Below are positions 1-8,165 of a stretch of DNA of 64,000 nucleotides, piece after piece. A model generated the notes under the pieces. The model worked only from the letters and a program-made list of their open reading frames with translations, ran no database searches and was not told the DNA's origin. The stretch's first letter is position 1; every line of letters begins with the position of its first letter. The DNA comes from Pseudomonadota bacterium. Lineage in GTDB: Bacteria > Pseudomonadota > Alphaproteobacteria > Rhodobacterales > Rhodobacteraceae. The position numbers were made by a program, and so were the translations under genes. The stretch covers positions 56,424 through 120,423 of the forward strand of contig CAUJIP010000045.1 in NCBI GenBank assembly GCA_963205235.1. The letters run 5' to 3'.

Positions 1-372
1 CTTGCCGCTTTGACCGCCCCGGTTCAGGCTGATCCGCTGCTGACCGCCGAGGAATTTGACGCCCTGACCCTTGGCCGCACGATGACCTGGGCCGATTACG
101 GTCAGGTTTACGGCGTCGAACAATACCTGCCAGACCACCGCGTGCGCTGGACCGAACTTGGCGACGATTGCAAGCTGGGCCACTGGTATCAGGACGGCGA
201 CGCGATCTGCTTTCTGTACGAGGATGACCCGACACCCGCCTGTTGGACAATCACCCTGTCGGGCGCGGGAATGCTGGCAGTCGATCTGTCTGATGTGGTT
301 GCAGAACCCCCGGTTGTCATCGAAGAGACCTCCGAAACCATGCCCTGCTTTGGCCCCGAGGTCGGGGCATGA
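1..372 (+). CDS. Small secreted protein, tandem paralogue A (5' end outside window)
   Basis: The frame is open from the first base, and the residues before the first possible in-window start (a TTG at 10) read like the end of a signal peptide (LAALTAPVQAD), so the true start lies upstream. The visible mature part of about 110 residues has the pattern LT-EEFDAL, YGVEQYLPDHRVRW, DDCKLGHW, GDAICFLYED, ACWTI. The next gene repeats this pattern, so the two are tandem duplicates. Conserved Cys and Trp residues suggest a small disulphide-containing envelope protein. The stop overlaps the next start by 4 bp (ATGA), so the pair is probably co-translated. Function unknown. Confidence 0.75.
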   Translation, partial: LAALTAPVQADPLLTAEEFDALTLGRTMTWADYGQVYGVEQYLPDHRVRWTELGDDCKLGHWYQDGDAICFLYEDDPTPACWTITLSGAGMLAVDLSDVVAEPPVVIEETSETMPCFGPEVGA

Positions 373-761
373 AGCTTGCCGGTGCAATCATCACCCTTGC
401 AGCCCTTGCAGCCCCGGCCTGTGCCGATGACCTGCCCCTGACGGTCGAAGCCTTCGAAGCCATTGTTCAGGGCAAGACCTTCGACACCTACAACCAGAAC
501 GGCCTTTACGGCATCGAAACCTTCCTTCCCGACCGACGCTCGATCTGGCGCGATGCCGAAGAGTGCAAGGAAGGCACCTGGCGGGCCGAAGGCGACCAGA
601 TCTGCTTTGACTATCAGGGCGAAAGCCAGCCCTTTTGCTGGACTTACCACGATCGCGGCGGCTGGCTGATGGCCTGGTATGACGGGGATCGGACGCAAGA
701 CCCGATCATGCTTGAACCGTCAGAAGACTTCGTGACTTGCGAAGGGTTCCTAGGGGTCTAG
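369..761 (+). CDS. Small secreted protein, tandem paralogue B
   Basis: This 130-aa protein has an N-terminal signal peptide (MKLAGAIITLAALAAPACA, cleavage probably after residue 19). Its mature domain is collinear with the preceding gene: LTVEAFEAI, YGIETFLPDRRSIW, EECKEGTW, GDQICFDYQG, FCWTY. The Cys positions are shared, with one extra Cys near the C-terminus (VTCEGF). The start overlaps the upstream stop (ATGA at 369-372), which indicates translational coupling. I do not recognise a named family. An extracytoplasmic role is inferred from the signal peptide only. Confidence 0.8.
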   Translation: MKLAGAIITLAALAAPACADDLPLTVEAFEAIVQGKTFDTYNQNGLYGIETFLPDRRSIWRDAEECKEGTWRAEGDQICFDYQGESQPFCWTYHDRGGWLMAWYDGDRTQDPIMLEPSEDFVTCEGFLGV

Positions 762-764
762 CCC

Positions 765-811
765 AAATTTCTTAAGCAAGAAATTTGCCAAAATCCTTCC
801 TCAAGGATTTT
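765..811. repeat. Double-hairpin intergenic element, copy 1
   Basis: There are two adjacent perfect hairpins. The first has AAATTTCTT (765-773) pairing with AAGAAATTT (778-786) around loop AAGC. The second has AAAATCCTT (790-798) pairing with AAGGATTTT (803-811) around loop CCTC. It lies just after the stop of the tandem secreted gene and before the convergent xseA 3' end, so it may act as a bidirectional terminator. Related copies occur at 7796-7844, 11693-11728 (single hairpin) and 43828-43876. Confidence 0.75.
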
Positions 812-921
812 GATTTCAAGAATGCCACTCCGGGTCAGACGTGGTTACCAATCCCCGAATGCCCGCAACCAACCCATTGATCTCATTGGCACGGATTTTC
901 TGTCCCGCGTGGGCAGCCGGA

Positions 922-2481
922 TCAGAACAGGCTTCCCTGCCCGCTTTCCCCGTCGCCCTTGCCGCGTTTTCCGGCCCGACCGCCAAGCGACAGCCGCCCA
1001 TCCCGGAACTCGATCTCCAGCGTGGCGGACTTTTCGGCCACCGCTTTCGAGGTGACGACCGCCCCATCCCCCCGAACGACCGCATATCCCCGGTTCAGCG
1101 TCGCCTGATAGCCCAGCGTGGCGCGGGTCCGGTCCAGCGCCTCCAGCCGGTCGGCCAGCCGCTGCAGCCGCGCCCGAGGGGCGGCCTCCAGCCGTGCCGA
1201 CAGCCCGTCAAGCCGCGCCCGCCCCTCGGCCCCCCGCCGCGCCGCATCGCCCAGCATCCGGGCCAGCGCCGGGGCAAGACGGGCCGACAGGTCCGCCAGC
1301 CGTTCCCCCCGCCGTTCCTGCCGCCGCAGGATCGCCTGCGCCAACCGGTCGCCCCGCGCTGCCAGAAGGTCGCGCTGACGCATCAGCCCTGCCCGCAAGG
1401 TCGCCGGTTGCATCCGCCCCGCGACCCGATCAAACGCGCGATGCTTGGCGGCCACCGCAAGCCCCAGCGCCGCTGCCAGCCGCATCGCGGCCCCATCCAG
1501 CCGCTGCCGGGGCGAGGCCACCAGCGTCTCGACCCGTGGCAAGGCGCGGGCAAGATCGCGCAGCCGCTGCCGCCGCAGCACCACCCCCTGCCCCACGCCC
1601 CGCATCAACCGCGCCCCCAGTGTGTCCAGCGTGGCCAGCAATTCCAGCCGCACCGGCACCGCCAGTTCCGCCGCCGCCGTCGGGGTCGGTGCCCGCAGGT
1701 CGGCGGCATGATCGATCAGCGTGGTGTCCGTCTCATGACCGACCGCAGAAATCAGCGGGATGCGGGACGCCGCCGCCGCGCGGACGACGATTTCCTCGTT
1801 GAAGCCCCAAAGGTCCTCCAACGACCCGCCGCCCCGCGCCACGATAAGGACGTCAGGGCGCGGGATCGGCCCACCCGGCTCCAGCAGGTTGAACCCCTTG
1901 ATCGCCGCCGCCACCTGCGCCGCACAGTCCTGCCCCTGCACCGCCACCGGCCAGATCAGCACGTGCCGGGGAAACCGGTCGCGCAACCGGTGCAGGATAT
2001 CGCGGATCACCGCGCCACTGGGCGATGTCACCACCCCGATCACCTGCGGCAGATAGGGGATCGCCTGCTTCCGGGCCGGATCGAACAACCCCTCGGCCCC
2101 CAGCGCGGCCTTCCTCTTCTCAAGCATCGCCATCAGGGCACCTGCCCCGGCTGGCGCCACGTCATCGACGATCAGCTGATATTTCGACTGCCCCGGAAAG
2201 GTGGTCATCCGCCCGGTGGCGACAACCTCCATCCCCTCCTCGGGCCGCACCTGCATCCGGGCGACCTGCCCCTTCCAGCTGATCGCGGCAATCACCGACC
2301 GGTCATCCTTGAGGTCAAAGTAAAGATGCCCCGAAGCGGGCCGGGACACCCGCCCCACCTCTCCCCGCACCCGGACGAGGCCGAACTCCCCCTCGATCAC
2401 CCGCTTCACCGCGCCGGAAAGTTCCGAGACGGTGTATTCGGGCTGGTTGCCCTGGGGGGCGGTCTCTTCCAGAAGGTCCAT
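922..2481 (-). CDS. xseA: Exodeoxyribonuclease VII large subunit
   Basis: This is the large subunit of ExoVII, which with XseB degrades single-stranded DNA to oligonucleotides in repair. The 519-aa protein has an N-terminal OB-fold (about residues 15-110; SGHLYFDLKDD) and the catalytic region with VTSPSGAVIRD (151-161), a glycine-rich VARGGGSLEDLW segment and SAVGHETD. A long Arg/Ala/Leu-rich coiled-coil region follows before the C-terminal tail. Length is slightly above the E. coli protein (about 456 aa). It is divergent from purD across 64 bp. xseB is not in the window. Confidence 0.97.
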   Translation of the reverse strand: MDLLEETAPQGNQPEYTVSELSGAVKRVIEGEFGLVRVRGEVGRVSRPASGHLYFDLKDDRSVIAAISWKGQVARMQVRPEEGMEVVATGRMTTFPGQSKYQLIVDDVAPAGAGALMAMLEKRKAALGAEGLFDPARKQAIPYLPQVIGVVTSPSGAVIRDILHRLRDRFPRHVLIWPVAVQGQDCAAQVAAAIKGFNLLEPGGPIPRPDVLIVARGGGSLEDLWGFNEEIVVRAAAASRIPLISAVGHETDTTLIDHAADLRAPTPTAAAELAVPVRLELLATLDTLGARLMRGVGQGVVLRRQRLRDLARALPRVETLVASPRQRLDGAAMRLAAALGLAVAAKHRAFDRVAGRMQPATLRAGLMRQRDLLAARGDRLAQAILRRQERRGERLADLSARLAPALARMLGDAARRGAEGRARLDGLSARLEAAPRARLQRLADRLEALDRTRATLGYQATLNRGYAVVRGDGAVVTSKAVAEKSATLEIEFRDGRLSLGGRAGKRGKGDGESGQGSLF

Positions 2482-2545
2482 GCTTGCTCTCCCTGCCCCC
2501 CGACCCTATGACGCGGGAACGGCAATTCCAAGCGGGGGCGCGGCC

Positions 2546-3814
2546 ATGAACATCCTGATCCTGGGGGCTGGCGGACGGGAGCATGCGCTGGCCTGGGCGG
2601 TCAAGCAGAACCCGAAATGCGACCGGCTGATCGTGGCACCGGGGAATGCCGGGATCGCGATGCTGGCCGAATGCGCGGATATCGACATTCTGGACGGGGC
2701 GACGGTCGTCAGCTTCTGTGAGGAGAACGCGGTCGATTTCGTCATTATCGGCCCTGAGGCTCCGCTAGCGGCGGGCGTGGCGGATGCAGCCCGGGCTGCG
2801 GGTCTTCTGACCTTCGGACCCTCGGCGGCGGCGGCGCGGCTGGAGGCCTCGAAAGCCTTTACCAAGGAAATCTGCGATGCCTGCGGCGCGCCGACGGCGG
2901 GCTATGCGCGGTTCACCGAAGCTGGCCCGGCGAAGGACCATATCCGCGCCCAAGGCGCACCCATTGTGGTCAAGGCCGATGGTCTGGCCGCTGGCAAGGG
3001 TGTGATCGTGGCGATGACCGTGGCCGAGGCCTTGGCGGCAATCGACGACATGTTCGGCGGCGAATTCGGCGCTGCTGGCGCGGAAGTCGTGATCGAGGAC
3101 TTCATGGCGGGTGAGGAAGCCAGCTTCTTCATCCTGACCGATGGCGTCAACGCCCTGCCCATCGGCACGGCGCAGGATCACAAGCGGGTGGGTGACGGTG
3201 ACACCGGCCCGAACACCGGCGGCATGGGGGCCTATTCCCCGGCGCCCGTCCTGACCGACGTCCTCCAGCAACAGGCGATGGACGAGATCGTCCTGCCCAC
3301 GATCCGCGAAATGGCGCGGCGCGGCACACCTTACCAAGGCGTGCTTTATGCCGGCCTGATGATCGAGAACGGCCACTCGCGGCTGGTCGAATACAACGCC
3401 CGCTTCGGCGACCCCGAAACCCAGGTCCTGATGATGCGACTGGGCGCACAGGCGTTGGACCTGATGCTGGCCTGCGCCGAAGGCCGTCTGGCCGATGCGC
3501 AGGTCAACTGGGCCAAGGATCACGCGCTGACCGTGGTCATGGCGGCCAAGGGCTATCCGGGGGCCTATCAGAAAGGCACCGAAATCCGCGGCCTTGACCG
3601 CTGCCCCGAAGACAGCCGCCACATGGTGTTCCATGCCGGAACCCGCGAACAGGACGGCAGCATCGTGGCGAACGGTGGCCGGGTCCTGAACGTGACAGCA
3701 CGCGGCGACACCCTGGAAGACGCCCGCAACCGCGCCTATGCGATGATCGACCATATCCGCTGGCCCGAAGGCTTTTGCCGGTCCGACATCGGCTGGCGGG
3801 CGCTTGTCAAATAG
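2546..3814 (+). CDS. purD: Phosphoribosylamine-glycine ligase
   Basis: This enzyme catalyses the second step of de novo purine synthesis: 5-phosphoribosylamine plus glycine plus ATP gives GAR. The 422-aa protein has the N-terminal [13 protein letters not shown] signature (residues 4-16), an ATP-grasp domain ([23 protein letters not shown]) and the [11 protein letters not shown] metal/ATP-binding segment. The ATG at 2546 was chosen because the family begins [13 protein letters not shown]; an earlier in-frame ATG would add 38 unrelated residues running into xseA. It is divergent from xseA. Confidence 0.97.
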   Translation: MNILILGAGGREHALAWAVKQNPKCDRLIVAPGNAGIAMLAECADIDILDGATVVSFCEENAVDFVIIGPEAPLAAGVADAARAAGLLTFGPSAAAARLEASKAFTKEICDACGAPTAGYARFTEAGPAKDHIRAQGAPIVVKADGLAAGKGVIVAMTVAEALAAIDDMFGGEFGAAGAEVVIEDFMAGEEASFFILTDGVNALPIGTAQDHKRVGDGDTGPNTGGMGAYSPAPVLTDVLQQQAMDEIVLPTIREMARRGTPYQGVLYAGLMIENGHSRLVEYNARFGDPETQVLMMRLGAQALDLMLACAEGRLADAQVNWAKDHALTVVMAAKGYPGAYQKGTEIRGLDRCPEDSRHMVFHAGTREQDGSIVANGGRVLNVTARGDTLEDARNRAYAMIDHIRWPEGFCRSDIGWRALVK

Positions 3815-3839
3815 TGCGCCTTGGCAGGCGCGAAGACCC

Positions 3840-4017
3840 TTTGTCTCGTCGTCGGGCTTCGCCTCCTCCTCGGGATTTCGCCTTCGGCGAGGATATTTGC
3901 GCAAAGATGAAAGCCCTTTCACCTGGCTCCAAATATCCTCGGGGGAAGGCCGCAAGGCCTTGGGGGGCGAAGCGCCCCCATACCCGAGGAGGAGGCGAAG
4001 CCCGACGACGAGACAAA
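3840..4017. repeat. 178-bp nested inverted-repeat element between purD and lysC
   Basis: Two 35-bp arms, 3840-3874 and 3983-4017, are perfect reverse complements. They start with TTTGTCTCGTCG on the left and end with CGACGAGACAAA on the right. Inside is a second inverted pair, GAGGATATTTG (near 3889-3899) and CAAATATCCTC (near 3931-3941). These are two opposing copies of a GGATATTTG...GAAAG unit that also occurs at about 31198-31220. Further small hairpins fill the interior. No open reading frame of merit is visible. It could be a MITE-like insertion or a family-wide intergenic palindrome. Confidence 0.75.
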
Positions 4018-4127
4018 AAACTTGCGACCCTGAAAGGGGCGCTCAATTTGACAGGCGCCGGGGCTTGCACCTGACCCGGGGCTTGCATAAGACGCGAGGC
4101 GATTTGCGGGACCCTTGGGAGGCGTTG
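4018..4127 (+). promoter_or_regulatory. lysC upstream region with 12-bp direct repeat and candidate promoter
   Basis: CCGGGGCTTGCA occurs twice, at 4058-4069 and 4076-4087 (18-bp pitch). A TTGACA lies at 4048-4053 and a CATAAG (-10-like) at 4086-4091; CTTGCA at 4064-4069 sits 16 bp before it. A good Shine-Dalgarno sequence (GGGAGG, 4117-4122) precedes the lysC ATG by 5 bp. The promoter assignment is tentative. The direct repeat itself is exact. Confidence 0.4.
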
Positions 4128-5384
4128 ATGCCGCTTCTGGTGATGAAATTCGGCGGCACTTCGGTGGCCGACCTGTCGCGGATCGAGAATGCCGCGAAGA
4201 AGGTGCAGCAAGAGGTGGAGCGTGGCTATGACGTGATCGTCATTGTCAGCGCCATGTCGGGCAAGACCAACGAGATGGTCGGCTGGGTCGAATCCACGTC
4301 AAAGCTTTACGATGCCCGCGAATATGATGCTGTCGTCTCGTCCGGCGAAAATGTCACGGCGGGCCTCATGGCACTGCGGTTGCAGGAAATGGGCGTGCCC
4401 GCGCGCAGCTGGCAGGGCTGGCAGGTGCCGATCAACACAACCTCGGTCCACGGATCGGCCCGGTTCATCGACATTCCCCGCGCCAATATCGAGGCGAAAT
4501 TCGCCGAAGGCTTCAAGGTTGCGGTGGTTGCGGGCTTTCAGGGGGTCAGCGCCGAAGGCCGGATCACCACGCTTGGCCGGGGCGGCAGCGACACCACCGC
4601 CGTCGCCTTTGCCGCCGCCTTTGGCGCGGAACGTTGCGACATCTATACCGACGTCGACGGCGTCTACACCACCGACCCGCGCATCTGCCGCAAGGCGCGC
4701 AAGATGGAAAAGATCGCCTTCGAGGAGATGCTGGAACTGGCCTCGCTGGGGGCAAAGGTCTTGCAGACCCGCTCGGTCGAACTGGCGATGCGCTACAAGG
4801 TGCGGCTGCGGGTGCTGTCTTCCTTCGAAGATACCGACGAAACTTCCGGAACTCTGGTCTGCGACGAGGATGAAATCATGGAATCGAAAGTTGTCTCTGG
4901 CGTTGCCTACAGCCGTGACGAAGCCAAGATGACGCTTCTGAAGGTCGAGGACCGCCCCGGTGTTGCGGCGGCAATCTTCGGCTCGTTGGCCGATGCTGGC
5001 GTGAACGTCGACATGATCGTGCAGAACATTTCCGAACAGGACGACCCCAGCGACAAGCGCGCCCATACCGACATGACCTTCAGCCTGCCGACCAACCAGG
5101 TCGACCGCGCCAAGCAGGCGATTGACGAGGCGACGGCGGCGGGCAAGTTCGTCTACAGTTCGCTGGTCACCGATACGGATGTGGCCAAGGTTTCGGTCGT
5201 GGGCATCGGGATGCGCAGCCAGGTTGGCGTTGCCGCCAAGATGTTCGCCGCCCTTGCCGCCGAGAATGTGAACATCAAGGTCATCACGACGTCCGAGATC
5301 AAGATCTCGGTACTGATCGACCGCAAGTACATGGAACTTGCCGTTCAGGCGCTGCACGACACGTTCGAGCTGGACCAGGCCTGA
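4128..5384 (+). CDS. lysC: Aspartate kinase
   Basis: This kinase phosphorylates aspartate at the entry to lysine, threonine, methionine and diaminopimelate synthesis. The 418-aa protein has the kinase domain (KFGGTSVAD at about 7-15, VSAMSGKTNEM, the nucleotide loop GRGGSDTTAVAFA) followed by two C-terminal ACT regulatory domains (about 265-340 and 345-418; DRPGVAAAIFG), so feedback inhibition is expected. The start at 4128 is fixed by GGGAGG at 4117-4122 and the family N-terminus MPLLVMKFGG; the frame is open 108 codons further upstream without homology. ptsP follows on the same strand after 151 bp, a common alphaproteobacterial order. Confidence 0.97.
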   Translation: MPLLVMKFGGTSVADLSRIENAAKKVQQEVERGYDVIVIVSAMSGKTNEMVGWVESTSKLYDAREYDAVVSSGENVTAGLMALRLQEMGVPARSWQGWQVPINTTSVHGSARFIDIPRANIEAKFAEGFKVAVVAGFQGVSAEGRITTLGRGGSDTTAVAFAAAFGAERCDIYTDVDGVYTTDPRICRKARKMEKIAFEEMLELASLGAKVLQTRSVELAMRYKVRLRVLSSFEDTDETSGTLVCDEDEIMESKVVSGVAYSRDEAKMTLLKVEDRPGVAAAIFGSLADAGVNVDMIVQNISEQDDPSDKRAHTDMTFSLPTNQVDRAKQAIDEATAAGKFVYSSLVTDTDVAKVSVVGIGMRSQVGVAAKMFAALAAENVNIKVITTSEIKISVLIDRKYMELAVQALHDTFELDQA

Positions 5385-5401
5385 CCACCGCAGATCGGAA
5401 C

Positions 5402-5424
5402 GGGTGCCCAATTTCCGGGCATCC
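5402..5424 (+). terminator. Hairpin after lysC
   Basis: GGGTGCCC (5402-5409) and GGGCATCC (5417-5424) form an 8-bp stem with one G-T pair around a 7-nt loop, 18 bp after the lysC stop. No U-run follows, so factor-independent termination is uncertain. Confidence 0.4.
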
Positions 5425-5535
5425 CTCGAAACAATGACACCCTTCCTGCCCCGACCGGGGCAGATTTGCTTGCAAGTCCGTTTCCTTCCGGCTTCGCCCC
5501 CCCTATAGAGAGGGCATAAGGATCAGGAACCCGCC

Positions 5536-7782
5536 ATGCCCGAACGGACCGAAAGCGACAGTCGCAAGCTTCTGCGCCGCCTGCGCGACATGCTGGCGGT
5601 TCCGGGCGAAGGCCAGGACCGGCTGGACCGGATCACCCATCTTATCGCCGACAGCATGGGGACCGAGGTCTGCTCGATCTATCTGTTCCGCGACCCCGAA
5701 ACCCTTGAACTGTGTGCGACCGAGGGTCTGAAGAAGGCCGCCGTTCACAAGACGCGGATGAAGCTGGGCGAAGGTCTGGTCGGTCGTGTGGCACGGACCG
5801 GCCAGCCGGTGAACACCGCCGATGCGCCGGGCGAAAAGGGGTTCCGTTATATGCCGGAAACGGGCGAGGAGCTGTTCTCCTCGTTCCTGGGTCTGCCGAT
5901 CCAGCGGGTTGGCGAAAAGCTGGGCGTGCTGGTTGTCCAGTCCAAGACCGCCCGCCAGTTTTCCGAAGACGAGGTCTATGCGCTGGACGTCGTCGCCATG
6001 GTTCTGGCCGAGATGACCGAACTTGGTGCCTTCACCAGCGGCGATGGCGCGATGCGGGCGCTGCACAAGCAGCCGGTGCTGATCCGTGGCTCCTCGGGCC
6101 AAGAGGGCGCCGCCGAAGGCCGGGTCTGGCTGCATGAACCGCGTGTCGTCATCACCAACCCGGTCGCCGACGACCCATTGACCGAGATCGACCGCATCCG
6201 TGCGGCGGTAAGCGAACTTCGCGTGTCCATCGACGATCTTTTCGAAGCAGAGCAACTGGACAAGGAACAAAAGCAGGTTCTTGAGGCCTACCGGATGTTC
6301 GCCCATTCGCGCGGCTGGCTGCGGCGGATGGAAGAAGACATCATGCTTGGCCTTTCCGCCGAAGCAGCTGTCGAAAAGGAACAATCCGCCGCCCGCGCCC
6401 GGATGGAGCAGGTCCCCGACCAATACCTGCGCGAACGGCTGCAGGATCTTGACGACCTGTCCAACCGCCTGCTGCGCATCCTGACCGGTCAGGGCAAGGA
6501 TACCGGGGCGGAAATGCCCGACAATCCGATCCTGATCGCCCGCAACATCGGGCCGGGGGAACTGCTGGAATATGGCCGCAAGCTGAAGGGCGTCGTGCTG
6601 GAGGAAGGCTCGGTCGGCAGCCATGCCGCCGTGGTCGCCCGCGCGCTGGCGATCCCCTTGGTCATCAATGCCGGGCGCATCGTGGCCGAGGCGCTGAACG
6701 GTGATCCGATCCTTGTCGATGGCGACCAGGGCGTCGTGCATCTGCGCCCCGAGGAAACCATATCCCGCGCCTTCCGCGACAAGATCGCCATGCAGGCCGA
6801 GGCACAAAAGCGCTATGCCAGCTTGCGCACCCTGCCCGCGACCACGCTGTGCGGCACGACGATTTCCCTGCACATGAACGCAGGCCTCATGGCCGATCTG
6901 CCCAGCCTTGAAGGCTCGGGTGCCGAGGGGGTGGGGCTGTTCCGGACCGAACTGCAATTCCTCATCCGCTCGAAAATGCCGCAGCGCGCGGAACTGGCGG
7001 CACTTTACACTCGCGTAATGGATGCGGCCAAGGGCAAGCGCGTCGCCTTCCGCACGCTGGACATCGGGTCCGACAAGGTGCTGCCCTATATGAAGCCGCC
7101 GGAAGAACCGAACCCCGCGATGGGCTGGCGCGCGGTGCGGGTGGGGCTCGACAAGCCCGGCGTGATGCGGATGCAGTTGCAGGCGCTGATCCGCGCGGCA
7201 AAGGGGCGTCCCTTGACCGTGATGTTCCCGCTGATCACCGAGATGACTGAATTTCAGCAAGCCCGCAGCCATGTGCTGCGCGAACTGCACCGTGAAAAGT
7301 CGCTGGGCCATCCGGTTCCCGAAACCGTGGAAATCGGCGCGATGATGGAAACGCCAAGCCTTGCCTATGCGCCGAAAGCGTTTTTCGAGCTTACCGATTT
7401 CATTTCCGTGGGTGGCAATGACCTCAAGCAGTTCTTCTTCGCCGCCGACCGCGAAAATGAACTTGTGCGCCGCCGCTATGACACGCTGAACCTGTCGTTT
7501 CGGGCGTTTCTGGAACATGTCGTCGCCCGCTGCGCCGAGACCGGGACAGCGCTGTCCTTCTGCGGCGAAGACGCCGGTCGGCCGATCGAGGCGCTGGCAC
7601 TGGCGGCCATCGGGTTCCGCACCCTGTCCATGCGTCCCGCCTCGGTCGGGCCGGTCAAGGCGCTGTTGCGCAAGGTCGATCTGGTCGAGGCGCGTGCCGT
7701 GATCGACCGCGCGCGGACGGAAGGCGCGGAAAGTGCAAGGCCGATGCTCATGGACTGGCTGGCCAGCCTTGGCACCACCTGA
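5536..7782 (+). CDS. ptsP: Phosphoenolpyruvate-protein phosphotransferase of the nitrogen PTS (EI-Ntr)
   Basis: EI-Ntr passes phosphate from PEP to the NPr protein in the regulatory nitrogen-PTS. The 748-aa protein has an N-terminal GAF domain (about residues 20-160), which senses glutamine/2-oxoglutarate in studied homologues. An HPr-binding helical region and the swivelling phospho-histidine domain (GSVGSHAAVVARA, His363) come next. The C-terminal PEP-binding TIM barrel carries FRTLDIGSDK and the catalytic Cys676 in SFCGEDAG. All key residues are present. The ATG at 5536 precedes the GAF domain. No npr or ptsN gene is in the window. Confidence 0.96.
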   Translation: MPERTESDSRKLLRRLRDMLAVPGEGQDRLDRITHLIADSMGTEVCSIYLFRDPETLELCATEGLKKAAVHKTRMKLGEGLVGRVARTGQPVNTADAPGEKGFRYMPETGEELFSSFLGLPIQRVGEKLGVLVVQSKTARQFSEDEVYALDVVAMVLAEMTELGAFTSGDGAMRALHKQPVLIRGSSGQEGAAEGRVWLHEPRVVITNPVADDPLTEIDRIRAAVSELRVSIDDLFEAEQLDKEQKQVLEAYRMFAHSRGWLRRMEEDIMLGLSAEAAVEKEQSAARARMEQVPDQYLRERLQDLDDLSNRLLRILTGQGKDTGAEMPDNPILIARNIGPGELLEYGRKLKGVVLEEGSVGSHAAVVARALAIPLVINAGRIVAEALNGDPILVDGDQGVVHLRPEETISRAFRDKIAMQAEAQKRYASLRTLPATTLCGTTISLHMNAGLMADLPSLEGSGAEGVGLFRTELQFLIRSKMPQRAELAALYTRVMDAAKGKRVAFRTLDIGSDKVLPYMKPPEEPNPAMGWRAVRVGLDKPGVMRMQLQALIRAAKGRPLTVMFPLITEMTEFQQARSHVLRELHREKSLGHPVPETVEIGAMMETPSLAYAPKAFFELTDFISVGGNDLKQFFFAADRENELVRRRYDTLNLSFRAFLEHVVARCAETGTALSFCGEDAGRPIEALALAAIGFRTLSMRPASVGPVKALLRKVDLVEARAVIDRARTEGAESARPMLMDWLASLGTT

Positions 7783-7795
7783 CCCCCGGCGCGGG

Positions 7796-7844
7796 CAAGA
7801 ATTTCAAGGAAAATTCTTGGCAAATTCCTTACTCAAGGAATTTG
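7796..7844. repeat. Double-hairpin intergenic element, copy 2
   Basis: CAAGAATTT (7796-7804) pairs with AAATTCTTG (7811-7819). CAAATTCCTT (7821-7830) pairs with AAGGAATTTG (7835-7844) around loop ACTC. It starts 13 bp after the ptsP stop. The second hairpin is base-for-base identical to that of copy 4 (43853-43876). Probable ptsP terminator. Confidence 0.75.
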
Positions 7845-8129
7845 GCCTTGGCTTGCAGAGGGACCAAAACCATGTGGCCCGACCGACGCCACTGTGACCT
7901 TCTGCGGATCGACTATCCGGGTGGCTGCGCTGCGGCAATGGCATCAAGGCAGGTGGCGACCGGCGCGGGATTGCGACGGTCTGTGCACTTGGGTCGGCAG
8001 GTGAACAGATGGGAATGGCGCTTCTGGCTTGCCCCGAAGGCTTGACCGACGCCCTCATACAGGGCGCGGACAGGGATTAAGAAACCTCTAACAGAAAAAT
8101 CCAACCATCTGATTTCAATAGGAATCGGA

Positions 8130-8152
8130 AATCTGTCCACCGTGGACAGATT
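8130..8152. terminator. Perfect 11-bp palindrome after the matB-like gene
   Basis: AATCTGTCCAC (8130-8140) and GTGGACAGATT (8142-8152) are perfect inverted repeats separated by one base, 13 bp beyond the minus-strand gene's stop. No U-run follows on either strand. It could be a terminator, an RNA end-stabilising hairpin, or a protein-binding palindrome. Confidence 0.4.
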
Positions 8153-8165
8153 GTGCCTCCCTGCC

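Larger units (their letters stand above)
7783..8165. other. 383-bp intergenic region between convergent ptsP and matB-like genes
   Basis: This region holds the double-hairpin element (7796-7844) and a perfect palindrome (8130-8152). Between them I see no convincing gene. Short open frames exist on both strands but lack a Shine-Dalgarno sequence and recognisable homology. One plus-strand frame ending at 8080 contains a thiolase-tail-like stretch (RRGIATVC) that could be a gene relic; I could not support it. Confidence 0.5.

Noticed and set aside
841..2511. 556-aa plus-strand frame opposite xseA
   Set aside because: It is antisense to a clear xseA, is Pro/Arg/Gln-rich low-complexity sequence and has no ribosome site. 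It is a high-GC shadow frame.
5503..7518. 671-aa minus-strand frame opposite ptsP
   Set aside because: ptsP is complete with all catalytic residues. The antisense translation is His/Gln-rich and shows no family pattern.
7910..8080. Possible thiolase C-terminal relic (RRGIATVC, GMALL) between ptsP and the matB-like gene
   Set aside because: The match is a few residues only, with no active-site motifs and no upstream part. It is not strong enough to call a pseudogene.
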